Shown piece after piece: positions 6,879 through 14,421 of a DNA stretch of 16,887 nucleotides. The position numbers and the translations under genes are program-made. Location of the stretch: assembly GCA_018657655.1 (NCBI GenBank), contig JABHWQ010000227.1:1-16887 (forward strand), in the 5' to 3' direction. The stretch's first letter is position 1. Each line of letters starts with the position of its first letter. Below the pieces are notes generated by a model, which ran no database searches, was not told the origin of the DNA, and was given only the letters and a program-made list of their open reading frames with translations. The stretch comes from Chloroflexota bacterium (lineage in GTDB: Bacteria; Chloroflexota; Dehalococcoidia; SZUA-161; SpSt-899).

Positions 6879-7829
6879 ATGGATAGAACAAAAATCGATT
6901 TGAGAACGATTGATAATCCTGAATGTCTGAAGAACTGTGCTGAAGATGTCAGGGACCAAATTACTGATGGTGATATATGCGCAATAGCAACTTCTGCGCT
7001 TGATGGTTTACCTGTTCGTTGTGTTGGAGAGTGGGCTTTTGAAAAAATATACTACCTGAGACAATATTTTGGGATTTTTGTTAATGGAATGAAGAACAAG
7101 TGGAAGATGAATTATATTGAAGTCTGTTGTGGGCCAGGAAGATGCATTACAAGACACAATGGAGAGGAAATCGATGGGACATCGCTTTGTGTAGCTAACC
7201 ATGAATCATTCAATCTCATACAGAAAGCAATCTTCCTAGACAACGATCCTCAAGCAGTTGAAATTCTTAATAAAAGGTTGGATTCGCTTGGAAAGGGCCA
7301 TATAGCTAAGTCAAGAATAGGCGATTACAATGATGTGGCATCTCTAATGTCTACACTCAAAGAATTGCCAGAACGATGCCTAAATTTGGTCTTTGTTGAT
7401 CCGACAGATTGCAGCGTGCCTTTTTCTACGATAGCAAGTATAAAGGAACATCTGGGAAGAATTGATCTTGTGGTAACTGCCGGATTTGGCACCGATCTTA
7501 GAAGAAACATTACAAATGCTGTGTTGAATCCTAGCTATGGAGTAGCAAAAAAGAAATACACTGATTTTTTAGGCAAGTCTGATTTCTTTGAAAGAGAAGA
7601 GGTATTGAAGTACGCCGAAGCGAAAGATCATAAAAGATTAGTCTCTTTTTTTGTCGAAGAATACAAGGTTAATCTTGCAAAACTGGGCTTTGAACATACT
7701 GATATGGTACCGGTACGACGGAACAATTTTTTATACCTATTGTATGCAACGAGTAACCCAAAAGGTTTGGAGTTTTGGCAAAAAGCAGTTCACATCAGTC
7801 CATATAGCCAATATCGTTTGGACATCTGA
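6879..7829 (+). CDS. tcmP: Three-Cys-motif partner protein TcmP
   Basis: This 316-residue protein resembles the three-Cys-motif partner family (TcmP), whose members are regularly encoded beside a radical-SAM-like protein with a three-cysteine motif, as here. YIEVCCGPGRC (about residues 86-96) occupies the place of a Rossmann SAM-binding loop. AIFLDNDPQAVEIL looks like the acidic end of strand 2, and LVFVDPTDCSVPFSTI looks like a motif-IV-type catalytic loop, where relatives often have DPYG or DPFG. A methyltransferase-like fold is therefore likely, but the substrate is unknown. I prefer ATG 6879 over the TTG at 6876. Base composition is clearly AT-richer than in the flanking heme genes (18 G/C of 60 in 7621-7680), which points to acquisition by transfer. 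No link to heme synthesis is known to me. Confidence 0.75.
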   Translation: MDRTKIDLRTIDNPECLKNCAEDVRDQITDGDICAIATSALDGLPVRCVGEWAFEKIYYLRQYFGIFVNGMKNKWKMNYIEVCCGPGRCITRHNGEEIDGTSLCVANHESFNLIQKAIFLDNDPQAVEILNKRLDSLGKGHIAKSRIGDYNDVASLMSTLKELPERCLNLVFVDPTDCSVPFSTIASIKEHLGRIDLVVTAGFGTDLRRNITNAVLNPSYGVAKKKYTDFLGKSDFFEREEVLKYAEAKDHKRLVSFFVEEYKVNLAKLGFEHTDMVPVRRNNFLYLLYATSNPKGLEFWQKAVHISPYSQYRLDI

Positions 7830-7849
7830 TTAATTGGGTGCATAAGATT

Positions 7850-8707
7850 ATGAAATTGGGTCAAAAACTTGCGATTGTAAATAATGGTGCTACAAATAGT
7901 TATTGCGATAAGAGCGATTCCAAACAAGTATTCGGGACTTTTGAATGGGCTAGCCACAACGCTAATTTTATAAGTGGATGCCAGCACGATTGTAAATATT
8001 GCTACAGTAAAGAAATGGCAATTAGATTTCACAAAAAAACTCCAGGGAACTGGCATATTGAGGAAGTGAGGACGCACAGCTTAACAAGAAAATTTAAACG
8101 AGTCGATGGCACGATAATGTTTCCTTCTTCTCATGACATACATCCTGAACATCTCAAAGAATGCCTCCTATTTTTAGGGAATATATTAGCTTCTGGGAAC
8201 CAAGTATTAGTAGTCACAAAACCGCATTTGGAATGTATCCAGGCAATATGTGAGAAATTTGGACAATTCAAAAACAATATTTTGTTTCGATTCACTATTG
8301 GATCAGCTGATTCAAGTAACTTGGAGTTTTGGGAACCTGGAGCTCCATCTTTTCCCGAACGCATTGAAGCATTGAAGTGGGCATTCCATTCTGGTTTTAA
8401 CACCAGTATTTCGTGTGAACCAATGCTGGACGATACAATTGAAGATGTCATTCGTATCACTTCTCCATTTGTCACTGATTGCATATGGATTGGAAAAGCT
8501 AATTTTCTTTTGCGCAGATTGAAGTTGAATGGAGTCGGTGATTCTGTAACTTTAGAGAAAGCAAGCGAATTGCTTGCTGATCAAAGTGAGGAAAATATCT
8601 TGGGTCTTTTTAGCAAGTTTAGTGATAATCCGAAGGTGAAGTGGAAAGAAAGCATCAAGAAGATAGTTGATATTGACGTCCCGACTCAAAAGGGATTAGA
8701 TATCTGA
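7850..8707 (+). CDS. Radical-SAM-like three-Cys-motif protein (partner of TcmP)
   Basis: C44-x3-C48-x2-C51, in ISGCQHDCKYCYSKEMA, is a radical SAM cluster motif of the type seen in spore-photoproduct-lyase-like and phage Gp37/Gp68-like (DUF5131) proteins. These are the usual neighbours of TcmP. Further barrel-like segments are VLVVTKP, FRFTIGS and FNTSISCEPMLD. EPML with an upstream cysteine is typical of this group. The length is 285 residues from ATG 7850, which has GGGTG upstream; a GTG at 7838 would add four residues. It lies 20 bases after tcmP and shares its low GC content (20 G/C of 60 in 8221-8280). The substrate is unknown; nucleic acid or a nucleotide is a guess from relatives. The pair looks like a transferred cassette inside the heme series. 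Confidence 0.75.
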   Translation: MKLGQKLAIVNNGATNSYCDKSDSKQVFGTFEWASHNANFISGCQHDCKYCYSKEMAIRFHKKTPGNWHIEEVRTHSLTRKFKRVDGTIMFPSSHDIHPEHLKECLLFLGNILASGNQVLVVTKPHLECIQAICEKFGQFKNNILFRFTIGSADSSNLEFWEPGAPSFPERIEALKWAFHSGFNTSISCEPMLDDTIEDVIRITSPFVTDCIWIGKANFLLRRLKLNGVGDSVTLEKASELLADQSEENILGLFSKFSDNPKVKWKESIKKIVDIDVPTQKGLDI

Positions 8708-8739
8708 TTTTTCGATTTTTGACAAAAGATAAGAGTGCA

Positions 8740-9375
8740 ATGTCATATTATCCGATGTTTCTAGATTTGAAAGAAAAGCGATGCGTGGTCATCGGTGGGG
8801 GAAATGTTGCTCTGCGCAAGGTCAATATGTTGCTCGATCACAGCGCAAAAATAGAAGTTGTAAGTACCGAGTTTTGTGAGGGACTGGAGGCATTGGCGAA
8901 AAATGACATAATAAAGGTGATCCGGCGGAGCTATGAAACCGGTGATCTTGAAGGGATGTTTATCGTCATTGCAGCAACTGACAATCGGGAAACCAATGAA
9001 CGAATCACCGCTGAAGCGAACGAGCGAGGTATCTTAATCAACGTAGTCGATACACCCGATCTGTGCAATTTTATTGTTCCTTCCTACGTTAGGCGCGGAG
9101 ACGTTACTCTGGCGATCTCTACCAATGGCAGGAGCCCGGCTCTGGCCCGCAAGCTTAGAACAGAGCTTGAAAAACAATTCGGTGAGGAATATGCTCAATT
9201 GGCTGAAGTGGCGGCCGAGGTTCGCTCAGAATTGAAACAGAAAGGGATCGCAGTTTCAAGTGAGAAATGGCAGGATGCTCTAGACCTCGATGGTTTGCTG
9301 GACCTTATCCGTTCCGGTCAGAAGGATAAGGTCAGAAATCGGCTTTGGTACGATCTTGGGGAGGCTGTGGACTAG
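8740..9375 (+). CDS. met8: Precorrin-2 dehydrogenase / sirohydrochlorin ferrochelatase (Met8/CysG N-terminal type)
   Basis: This enzyme oxidises precorrin-2 to sirohydrochlorin with NAD+ and inserts iron to give siroheme, the substrate of AhbA-AhbB. The NAD-binding Rossmann loop IGGGNVALRKV is near residues 15-25. INVVDTPDLCNFIVPSYV carries the aspartate that is essential for both activities in CysG. The segment AISTNGRSPALARKLR is also typical. There is no C-terminal SUMT domain, because that activity is supplied by the CobA-HemD fusion downstream. I chose ATG 8740, behind AAGAG, over the TTG at 8719, because it starts right at the conserved YYPMFLDL. The protein has 211 residues. Its stop codon abuts the hemA start codon. 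Confidence 0.9.
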   Translation: MSYYPMFLDLKEKRCVVIGGGNVALRKVNMLLDHSAKIEVVSTEFCEGLEALAKNDIIKVIRRSYETGDLEGMFIVIAATDNRETNERITAEANERGILINVVDTPDLCNFIVPSYVRRGDVTLAISTNGRSPALARKLRTELEKQFGEEYAQLAEVAAEVRSELKQKGIAVSSEKWQDALDLDGLLDLIRSGQKDKVRNRLWYDLGEAVD

Positions 9376-10674
9376 GTGGTTGAAGAACGCAAACTCAAAG
9401 GGCCGCAGGTTTGTGCGGTTGGGGTTAATTATAGTACCACCCCCCTTCAGATACGGGAGAAGTTGAGTATACCCAAGGCGCAAATACAGGATGCCCTGGC
9501 ATCGTTGCGTGATTATGTGCCTCGGGGAATTATTCTGGATACCTGCAACCGGACGGAAATATATGCGTTAAGTAATGACAGTCATTTTGCCGAAAGAGCC
9601 CTCCGGCAGTTCCTTCAGGACTGGTCTGGAGTTACGGAAGAGGAACTGACACCTCATCTCTATGTTCATCATAACTACCGGGCCATGAGACGACTTTGCA
9701 AGATAACTTCAGGTCTTTATTCAATGATCCTGGGAGAGCATGAGATATTAGGGCAAGTCGGTCTGGCGCTTGAAGAAGCCGAGACCGCCAAAATGGTTGA
9801 TCCTCCCCTGCGCAGGCTATTCCAGCATGCCATTGGCACTGGAAGAAAGGTTCGGGAGAACACCGGTATCAGTCGCAATGCCATCTCGGTCAGTTCGGTG
9901 GCGGTTGATCTTTCGACGAAAGTCGCTTGCGAAAACGTGCAAAACTGCAAAGTACTCCTCCTTGGAGCCGGAGAGGCGGGAAAACTGGTGGTTAAGGCTT
10001 TTGCCCAGCGGGGCGCTTCTTCCATTTCGGTTGCCAGCCGATCGATTACGCGGGCCCGTGAACTGGCTTCAAGCCTTGGAGCAAATGCCATCGATATCAA
10101 GGAAATGGGGATTGAAATGGCAGCGGCGGATATTGTGATCAGCTGCACCGGATCGCCTCATTTTGTAATTCATAGGGAGCTGGTGCAGAAAGCCATGGCT
10201 TTGAGGCCGGACAGGCCGATGGTGATTGTAGATATCGCAGTTCCCCGTGATGTTGAACCCGAAGCGAAAGAGATCGAAAATGTCTATCTCTACGATATTG
10301 ATGATTTGAACAGTGTTGCGGGGACTAACCAGGAGGAGAGGGAAAGGGAGGTGGATATGGCTCTCGGACTTATTTCGTCCGAGCTCGAATATCTGCTGGA
10401 GTGGTGGCAGACACTTGAAGCTAAACCGACTATCGGTAAACTTATGCAGATGGCGGAGGACGTTCGCAAGCGACAGCTAGACATGACGCTCAAGAAACTG
10501 CCGCCACTGACGGAGGAACAGCAGGGAAATCTCGATGCGATGACTAAATCAATCGTAAAGAAGATTCTCCATAATCCTATTCAATATCTGAGAGATAACG
10601 GGCACACCAATGACGAAGTCGTACGGGTGCTTAGTGAGTTGTTCGCGCTGGACGAGCAGAAGAAGGGTAAATGA
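9376..10674 (+). CDS. hemA: Glutamyl-tRNA reductase
   Basis: This reduces glutamyl-tRNA(Glu) with NADPH to glutamate-1-semialdehyde, the first committed step of tetrapyrrole synthesis in the C5 pathway. The catalytic cysteine is C57 in ILDTCNRTEIYA. GLYSMILGEHEILGQV is the signature of the substrate domain, LLLGAGEAGKL is the NADPH-binding loop, and a long C-terminal helical dimerisation region follows. At 432 residues the length is normal. The start is GTG 9376, immediately after the TAG of the upstream gene, with GGGGAGG upstream. Its end overlaps hemC in ATGA. In other bacteria HemA is the point of feedback by heme, but nothing in this sequence shows that here. Confidence 0.95.
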   Translation: MVEERKLKGPQVCAVGVNYSTTPLQIREKLSIPKAQIQDALASLRDYVPRGIILDTCNRTEIYALSNDSHFAERALRQFLQDWSGVTEEELTPHLYVHHNYRAMRRLCKITSGLYSMILGEHEILGQVGLALEEAETAKMVDPPLRRLFQHAIGTGRKVRENTGISRNAISVSSVAVDLSTKVACENVQNCKVLLLGAGEAGKLVVKAFAQRGASSISVASRSITRARELASSLGANAIDIKEMGIEMAAADIVISCTGSPHFVIHRELVQKAMALRPDRPMVIVDIAVPRDVEPEAKEIENVYLYDIDDLNSVAGTNQEEREREVDMALGLISSELEYLLEWWQTLEAKPTIGKLMQMAEDVRKRQLDMTLKKLPPLTEEQQGNLDAMTKSIVKKILHNPIQYLRDNGHTNDEVVRVLSELFALDEQKKGK

Positions 10675-11588
10675 CGGAACACTTAAGGATCGGCTCACGA
10701 GGCAGCAAGCTGGCAGTAATACAGGCCGAGTATGTGAGGGATCAGCTTGTTTCCCTGAATCCCGGGGTCGAATTTGAGATGGTGACGGTGACTACCACCG
10801 GTGACCAGAACACCACTGTCTCGCTAGAGAAACTGGGAGGAGAAGGGGTTTTCGTCAAGGAGTTGGAAGAGGCTTTGTTGAAAAAACAGATAGACATTGC
10901 GGTGCATAGCCTTAAAGATATGCTCACAACCATACCGGAGAACCTTCGGTTGGCTGCTGTACCCCAAAGAGTTGATCCCAGAGATGTCATCATCTCTCCT
11001 GCCGAAAAGCTGGCGGAACTCCCCGCAGGGGCCAAAATCGGTACCGGTAGCCAGCGGCGTGCTGTCCAGATACGGGCCCTTCGTTCTGATATAGAGATTT
11101 GTGGCTTGAGGGGAAACATCGATACGCGGATCAGAAAGGCATTTTCGGATGAGCTCGATGGAATCGTCATGGCCGCAGCGGCGCTGATTCGTTTAGGGAT
11201 GGAAGATCGGATAAGCGAATATTTATCGACTGAGGATTTCATACCCGCAGTTGGGCAGGGGGCTCTGGGGATAGAAATCCGGGCAAATGATGCACGCACT
11301 TACGAAATCGTAGCTCCTTTGGATCATCAACCTAGTTGTCAATGCGTGACTGCGGAACGATCCTTTCTGAGAGCCTTGGGTGGTGGGTGCCGGGCCCCGA
11401 TCGCCGCCCTGGGAATAGTCGAAGATGAGAAGCTCAGTCTTAACGGAATTGTGTCAGATCCCCAAGGTAACACGATACTGCACGCCAGTATCGAAGGCAG
11501 TGCTTCGGAGCCGGAAAGAGTAGGTAGAGAGCTGGCTGCAAAGATGATCGATATGGGCGCAGAATCACTGGTTGAGAAGGGTCAGTAA
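10671..11588 (+). CDS. hemC: Hydroxymethylbilane synthase (porphobilinogen deaminase)
   Basis: This joins four porphobilinogens into hydroxymethylbilane. The dipyrromethane cofactor is attached to C240 in GGGCRAPIAALG. IDIAVHSLKDM contains the catalytic aspartate region. TGSQRRAVQI and GLRGNIDTRI are the arginine-rich substrate-binding segments, and DFIPAVGQGALGIE is also family-typical. After SLKDM the sequence has L where most homologues have P (KDMPT), a minor variation. The length of 305 residues is normal. It overlaps hemA by four bases (ATGA) and stands two bases before the next gene. Confidence 0.95.
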   Translation: MTEHLRIGSRGSKLAVIQAEYVRDQLVSLNPGVEFEMVTVTTTGDQNTTVSLEKLGGEGVFVKELEEALLKKQIDIAVHSLKDMLTTIPENLRLAAVPQRVDPRDVIISPAEKLAELPAGAKIGTGSQRRAVQIRALRSDIEICGLRGNIDTRIRKAFSDELDGIVMAAAALIRLGMEDRISEYLSTEDFIPAVGQGALGIEIRANDARTYEIVAPLDHQPSCQCVTAERSFLRALGGGCRAPIAALGIVEDEKLSLNGIVSDPQGNTILHASIEGSASEPERVGRELAAKMIDMGAESLVEKGQ

Positions 11589-11590
11589 TT

Positions 11591-13105
11591 ATGAATGGCA
11601 AGGTATATATAGTTGGCGCCGGACCGGGTGATCCCGGTCTGATTACAATCAAAGGGATGGAGTGCCTCAAAAAGGCTGAAGTGGTTGTCTTTGATAGATT
11701 GATCGATAACAGCTTTCTCGATGTGGTTCCTGCCGGTGCCGAGATGATCTATGTGGGAAAGTCGGCCAAAGTGCACGCCAAAGAACAGGACGAGATCAAC
11801 CGAATACTGGTCGAAAAAGCTCAGGAAGGCAGGCTGGTTGTTCGCCTCAAAGGTGGTGATCCCTTTGTGCTGGGCCGGGGTGGAGAGGAATGCGAGGAAC
11901 TGGCAGCCAACAGTATTCCTTATGAAGTGGTACCGGGTATCTCTTCTTCGATTGCTTCTCCGGCGTATGCAGGTATTCCGGTAACCCATAGGCATGTGGC
12001 TTCGTCATTTGCGGTGATCACCGGACATGAGGACCCTACCAAGGAAATTTCAAGTATCAACTGGGAAAAGCTGTCTACAGGTGTTGATACTCTGGTATTT
12101 CTGATGGGAATGGGAAATCTGCCTTTGATTGTGCAAAAGCTGATCGAATGCGGCCGAGGACCGGATACCCCGATAGCTCTTGTTCGTAGGGGAACGACTT
12201 TGGAACAGCAGGCTATTACCGGTACGCTGTCAACAATCGTGGAAAGAGCTAAGGAGTCAGGTTTCGAACCGCCAGTGGCGATAGTGGTTGGTGAGGTGGT
12301 CGATCTTAGGGCGAAACTCAAATGGTTCGAAAATCGCCCTCTTTTCGGAAAGCGAGTGCTGGTTACACGAGCGCGCACACAAGCCAGCGCATTGAGCAAA
12401 TTACTTTCTGAGCGAGGTGTTCAACCGGTTGAATTGCCGGCGATAGAAATCCAACCAGTTAATGATCCTACAGAATTGGACCAGTCGATCATAGATCTGC
12501 CCGGTTTCGATTGGATGATCTTCACGAGTGCTAACGGGGTCGAGGCCATGTGGGATCGGCTGGTGGTTTTGGGCAAAGACGCCCGGCAATTTGGATCGGT
12601 AAAAATTGGCGCGATTGGACCAGCGACTGCCGAGGCTCTGGCAGAACGAGGATTGTACCCGGATTTCATGCCGGTTGAATATACTAGTAAAGGTATTTTG
12701 GAAGGCCTTTCTGAAAGGGATGTCAATGGGTGCCATATACTTTTACCTCGGGCCGATATCGCACCGAAAGACCTGACTGAAGGACTTATTGGTTTAGGAG
12801 CTGAACCCGTAGAGGTTATCGCGTATTTGACCAAACCTTCTGCCGAGGTTGCTGAAAAAGCCAAACAAATGCTGCTTGATGGCGAGATTGATATTATCAC
12901 TTTTGCCAGTTCTTCAACGGTAACCAATCTGATCCAGGCACTCGGTGATGACTGGCAGGTAGCGCGAAACGCGAAAATTGCTTGTATCGGTCCGGTCACG
13001 GCTGCCACGGCCAGAGATGCGGGACTTGAGGTGGATATCATTGCGAGTGAACAGACCATACCCGGTCTGGTGGACGCTATTGAGGAGGCATACTCCAATG
13101 ACTGA
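11591..13105 (+). CDS. cobA-hemD: Uroporphyrinogen-III C-methyltransferase / uroporphyrinogen-III synthase fusion
   Basis: This bifunctional protein has 504 residues. The first half (about 1-250) is SUMT/CobA, which methylates uroporphyrinogen III at C2 and C7 to precorrin-2: VYIVGAGPGDPGLITIKG at the N-terminus, VVRLKGGDPFVLGRGGEE, and VVPGISSSIASPAYAGIP. The second half (about 253-504) is HemD, which closes and inverts ring D of hydroxymethylbilane: GKRVLVTRARTQASAL, DWMIFTSANGVEAM, and ITFASSSTVTNL near the end. The fusion is common in Clostridia, Chloroflexota and Desulfobacterota. It puts ring closure and entry into the siroheme branch in one chain, which fits a pathway in which heme is made from siroheme. 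It overlaps hemB by eight bases. Confidence 0.95.
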   Translation: MNGKVYIVGAGPGDPGLITIKGMECLKKAEVVVFDRLIDNSFLDVVPAGAEMIYVGKSAKVHAKEQDEINRILVEKAQEGRLVVRLKGGDPFVLGRGGEECEELAANSIPYEVVPGISSSIASPAYAGIPVTHRHVASSFAVITGHEDPTKEISSINWEKLSTGVDTLVFLMGMGNLPLIVQKLIECGRGPDTPIALVRRGTTLEQQAITGTLSTIVERAKESGFEPPVAIVVGEVVDLRAKLKWFENRPLFGKRVLVTRARTQASALSKLLSERGVQPVELPAIEIQPVNDPTELDQSIIDLPGFDWMIFTSANGVEAMWDRLVVLGKDARQFGSVKIGAIGPATAEALAERGLYPDFMPVEYTSKGILEGLSERDVNGCHILLPRADIAPKDLTEGLIGLGAEPVEVIAYLTKPSAEVAEKAKQMLLDGEIDIITFASSSTVTNLIQALGDDWQVARNAKIACIGPVTAATARDAGLEVDIIASEQTIPGLVDAIEEAYSND

Positions 13106-14078
13106 ATTTCCGCAGAAAAGACTGCGTCGATTGCGCCGTAACGAAACCATGCGAAAGTTGGTGCGGGAGACGGTGCTCAATGTGAATGACCTCGTCTATC
13201 CATTGTTTGTAATTCACGGTAATGATATAAAAAATGAAATTGCTTCGATGCCGGGGACATATCAGTTTTCGGTTGATAAGCTGGCCGGAGAAATCGAAGA
13301 GATTACAGAACTTGATATTCCGGCAGTCATACTTTTCGGTATTCCTGAAACCAAGGATGAAACTGGCTCTTCCGGCTATGCCAGCGATGGAGTCGTCCAG
13401 AAGGCTATCAAAGCTATCAAACAAATGAATCCTGAGATTATGGTGATTTCAGACGTTTGCTTGTGCGAATATACCAGCCACGGACATTGCGGTGTGGTCA
13501 AGGATGGTGATGTTGATAACGATGCCACGCTGGAGCTCTTGGCAAAAATGGCAGTGTCTCATGCTGAAGCGGGTGCGGATATCGTGGCCCCTTCGGATAT
13601 GATGGACGGGCGAGTGAAGGTCATCAGAATAGCACTGGATGAAGCCGGGTTCGAATATATCCCCATACTTTCCTATGCGGCTAAATATGCATCGGCTTTT
13701 TACGGGCCATTCCGGGATGCCGCAGAGTCCGCTCCGCAATTCGGTGATAGACGATCTTATCAGATGGACCCTCCGAATGTCCGGGAAGCCATGCGTGAAA
13801 TTAAGGCCGATATCAGCGAAGGCGCTGATATGGTTATGGTAAAACCGGCGTTGGCGTATTTGGACGTGATTAGAAAGGCCAGGGACACGTTTAATCATCC
13901 TCTGGTGGCATATAATGTAAGCGGAGAGTATTCCATGGTGAAGGCTGCTGCCCATCAAGGGTGGGTCGATGAGCAACGTGTAGTCATGGAAATCCTTACT
14001 TCCATCAAACGTGCCGGTGCGGATATTATCATCACGTATCATGCAAAAGAAGCAGCCAGATCGTTGAGTTGTGCTTAG
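13098..14078 (+). CDS. hemB: Porphobilinogen synthase (delta-aminolevulinate dehydratase), zinc type
   Basis: This condenses two 5-aminolevulinates to porphobilinogen. C121, C123 and C131 in CLCEYTSHGHC form the catalytic zinc site, which marks the Zn-dependent class. The two Schiff-base lysines are K196 (SYAAKYASAFYGPFRDA) and K249 (MVKPALAYLDVI). I chose ATG 13098, behind GAGGAGG and overlapping the end of cobA-hemD by eight bases. It gives a normal 326 residues, while the longer open frame from 12978 runs far into the upstream gene. The stop lies 12 bases before a cluster of palindromic repeats. Confidence 0.95.
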   Translation: MTEFPQKRLRRLRRNETMRKLVRETVLNVNDLVYPLFVIHGNDIKNEIASMPGTYQFSVDKLAGEIEEITELDIPAVILFGIPETKDETGSSGYASDGVVQKAIKAIKQMNPEIMVISDVCLCEYTSHGHCGVVKDGDVDNDATLELLAKMAVSHAEAGADIVAPSDMMDGRVKVIRIALDEAGFEYIPILSYAAKYASAFYGPFRDAAESAPQFGDRRSYQMDPPNVREAMREIKADISEGADMVMVKPALAYLDVIRKARDTFNHPLVAYNVSGEYSMVKAAAHQGWVDEQRVVMEILTSIKRAGADIIITYHAKEAARSLSCA

Positions 14079-14090
14079 GCTAATATGTCA

Positions 14091-14384
14091 TTCCCGCGAA
14101 GGGGCTGTGTCACAAATGTAATCTTGAGAAAGGGATACCGCCAGTGGCGGTATGTATTGAAGAAGAAACTCAAAATCCAGAGAGACGGCGAGCGGAATGG
14201 ATTGCGGATCAAGTCCGCAATGACATGACTGACTTGCATAGTGGCGATCTCTCTGTTCACGAGGAGATTGCTTCGCTTTGCTCGCAATGACATGATAAAG
14301 ACAAAGTATTTCTTAATTGTGACACAGTCTCGAAAGCGGAAATCCAGATGGGAGGGGATGTGGATTCCGTGTCAAGCACGGAAT
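14091..14384. repeat. Cluster of REP-like palindromes between hemB and hemL
   Basis: Most of the 343-base gap is made of short perfect stems: ATACCGCC-AGT-GGCGGTAT (14135-14153), ATTGCGGA-TCAAG-TCCGCAAT (14201-14221), ATTGC...GCAAT (14267-14288) and ATTCCGTG-TCAAG-CACGGAAT (14364-14384). Two of them share the TCAAG loop with AATGA after the stem. ATTCCCGCGAA at 14090-14100 and AGCGGAAATCCAG at 14334-14346 look like the two halves of one further unit. Minus-strand reading frames across the cluster (for example SLRAKRSNLL, VIADLIRNP) are the well-known spurious translations of such repeats. Confidence 0.8.
14101..14330. mobile_element. MITE-like 230-bp insertion inside a REP unit
   Basis: GGGGCTGTGTCACAA at 14101-14115 and TTGTGACACAGTCT at 14317-14330 are inverted repeats sharing CTGTGTCACAA. 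They are flanked by CGAA on both sides (14097-14100 and 14331-14334), as a 4-base target duplication would be. Removing the 230 bases plus one CGAA restores a nearly regular palindromic unit, CCCGCGAAAGCGG. There is no coding capacity, so any movement would need a transposase supplied elsewhere. The family cannot be assigned from these ends. Confidence 0.5.
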
Positions 14385-14421
14385 GAAATACACCGGGATA
14401 TTGCAGATTAAGGACATCACT

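Noticed and set aside
12978..13097. Extended N-terminus of HemB from 12978
   Set aside because: It would overlap cobA-hemD by over 120 bases. ATG 13098 has a strong GAGGAGG and gives the normal HemB start.
14075..14293. Minus-strand frame reading SLRAKRSNLLVNREI
   Set aside because: This is the familiar spurious translation of dispersed palindromic repeats, not a gene.
14383..14421. Longer HemL start at 14383
   Set aside because: It lies inside the REP hairpin and adds 13 residues not typical of the family. ATG 14422 has AAGGA in front.
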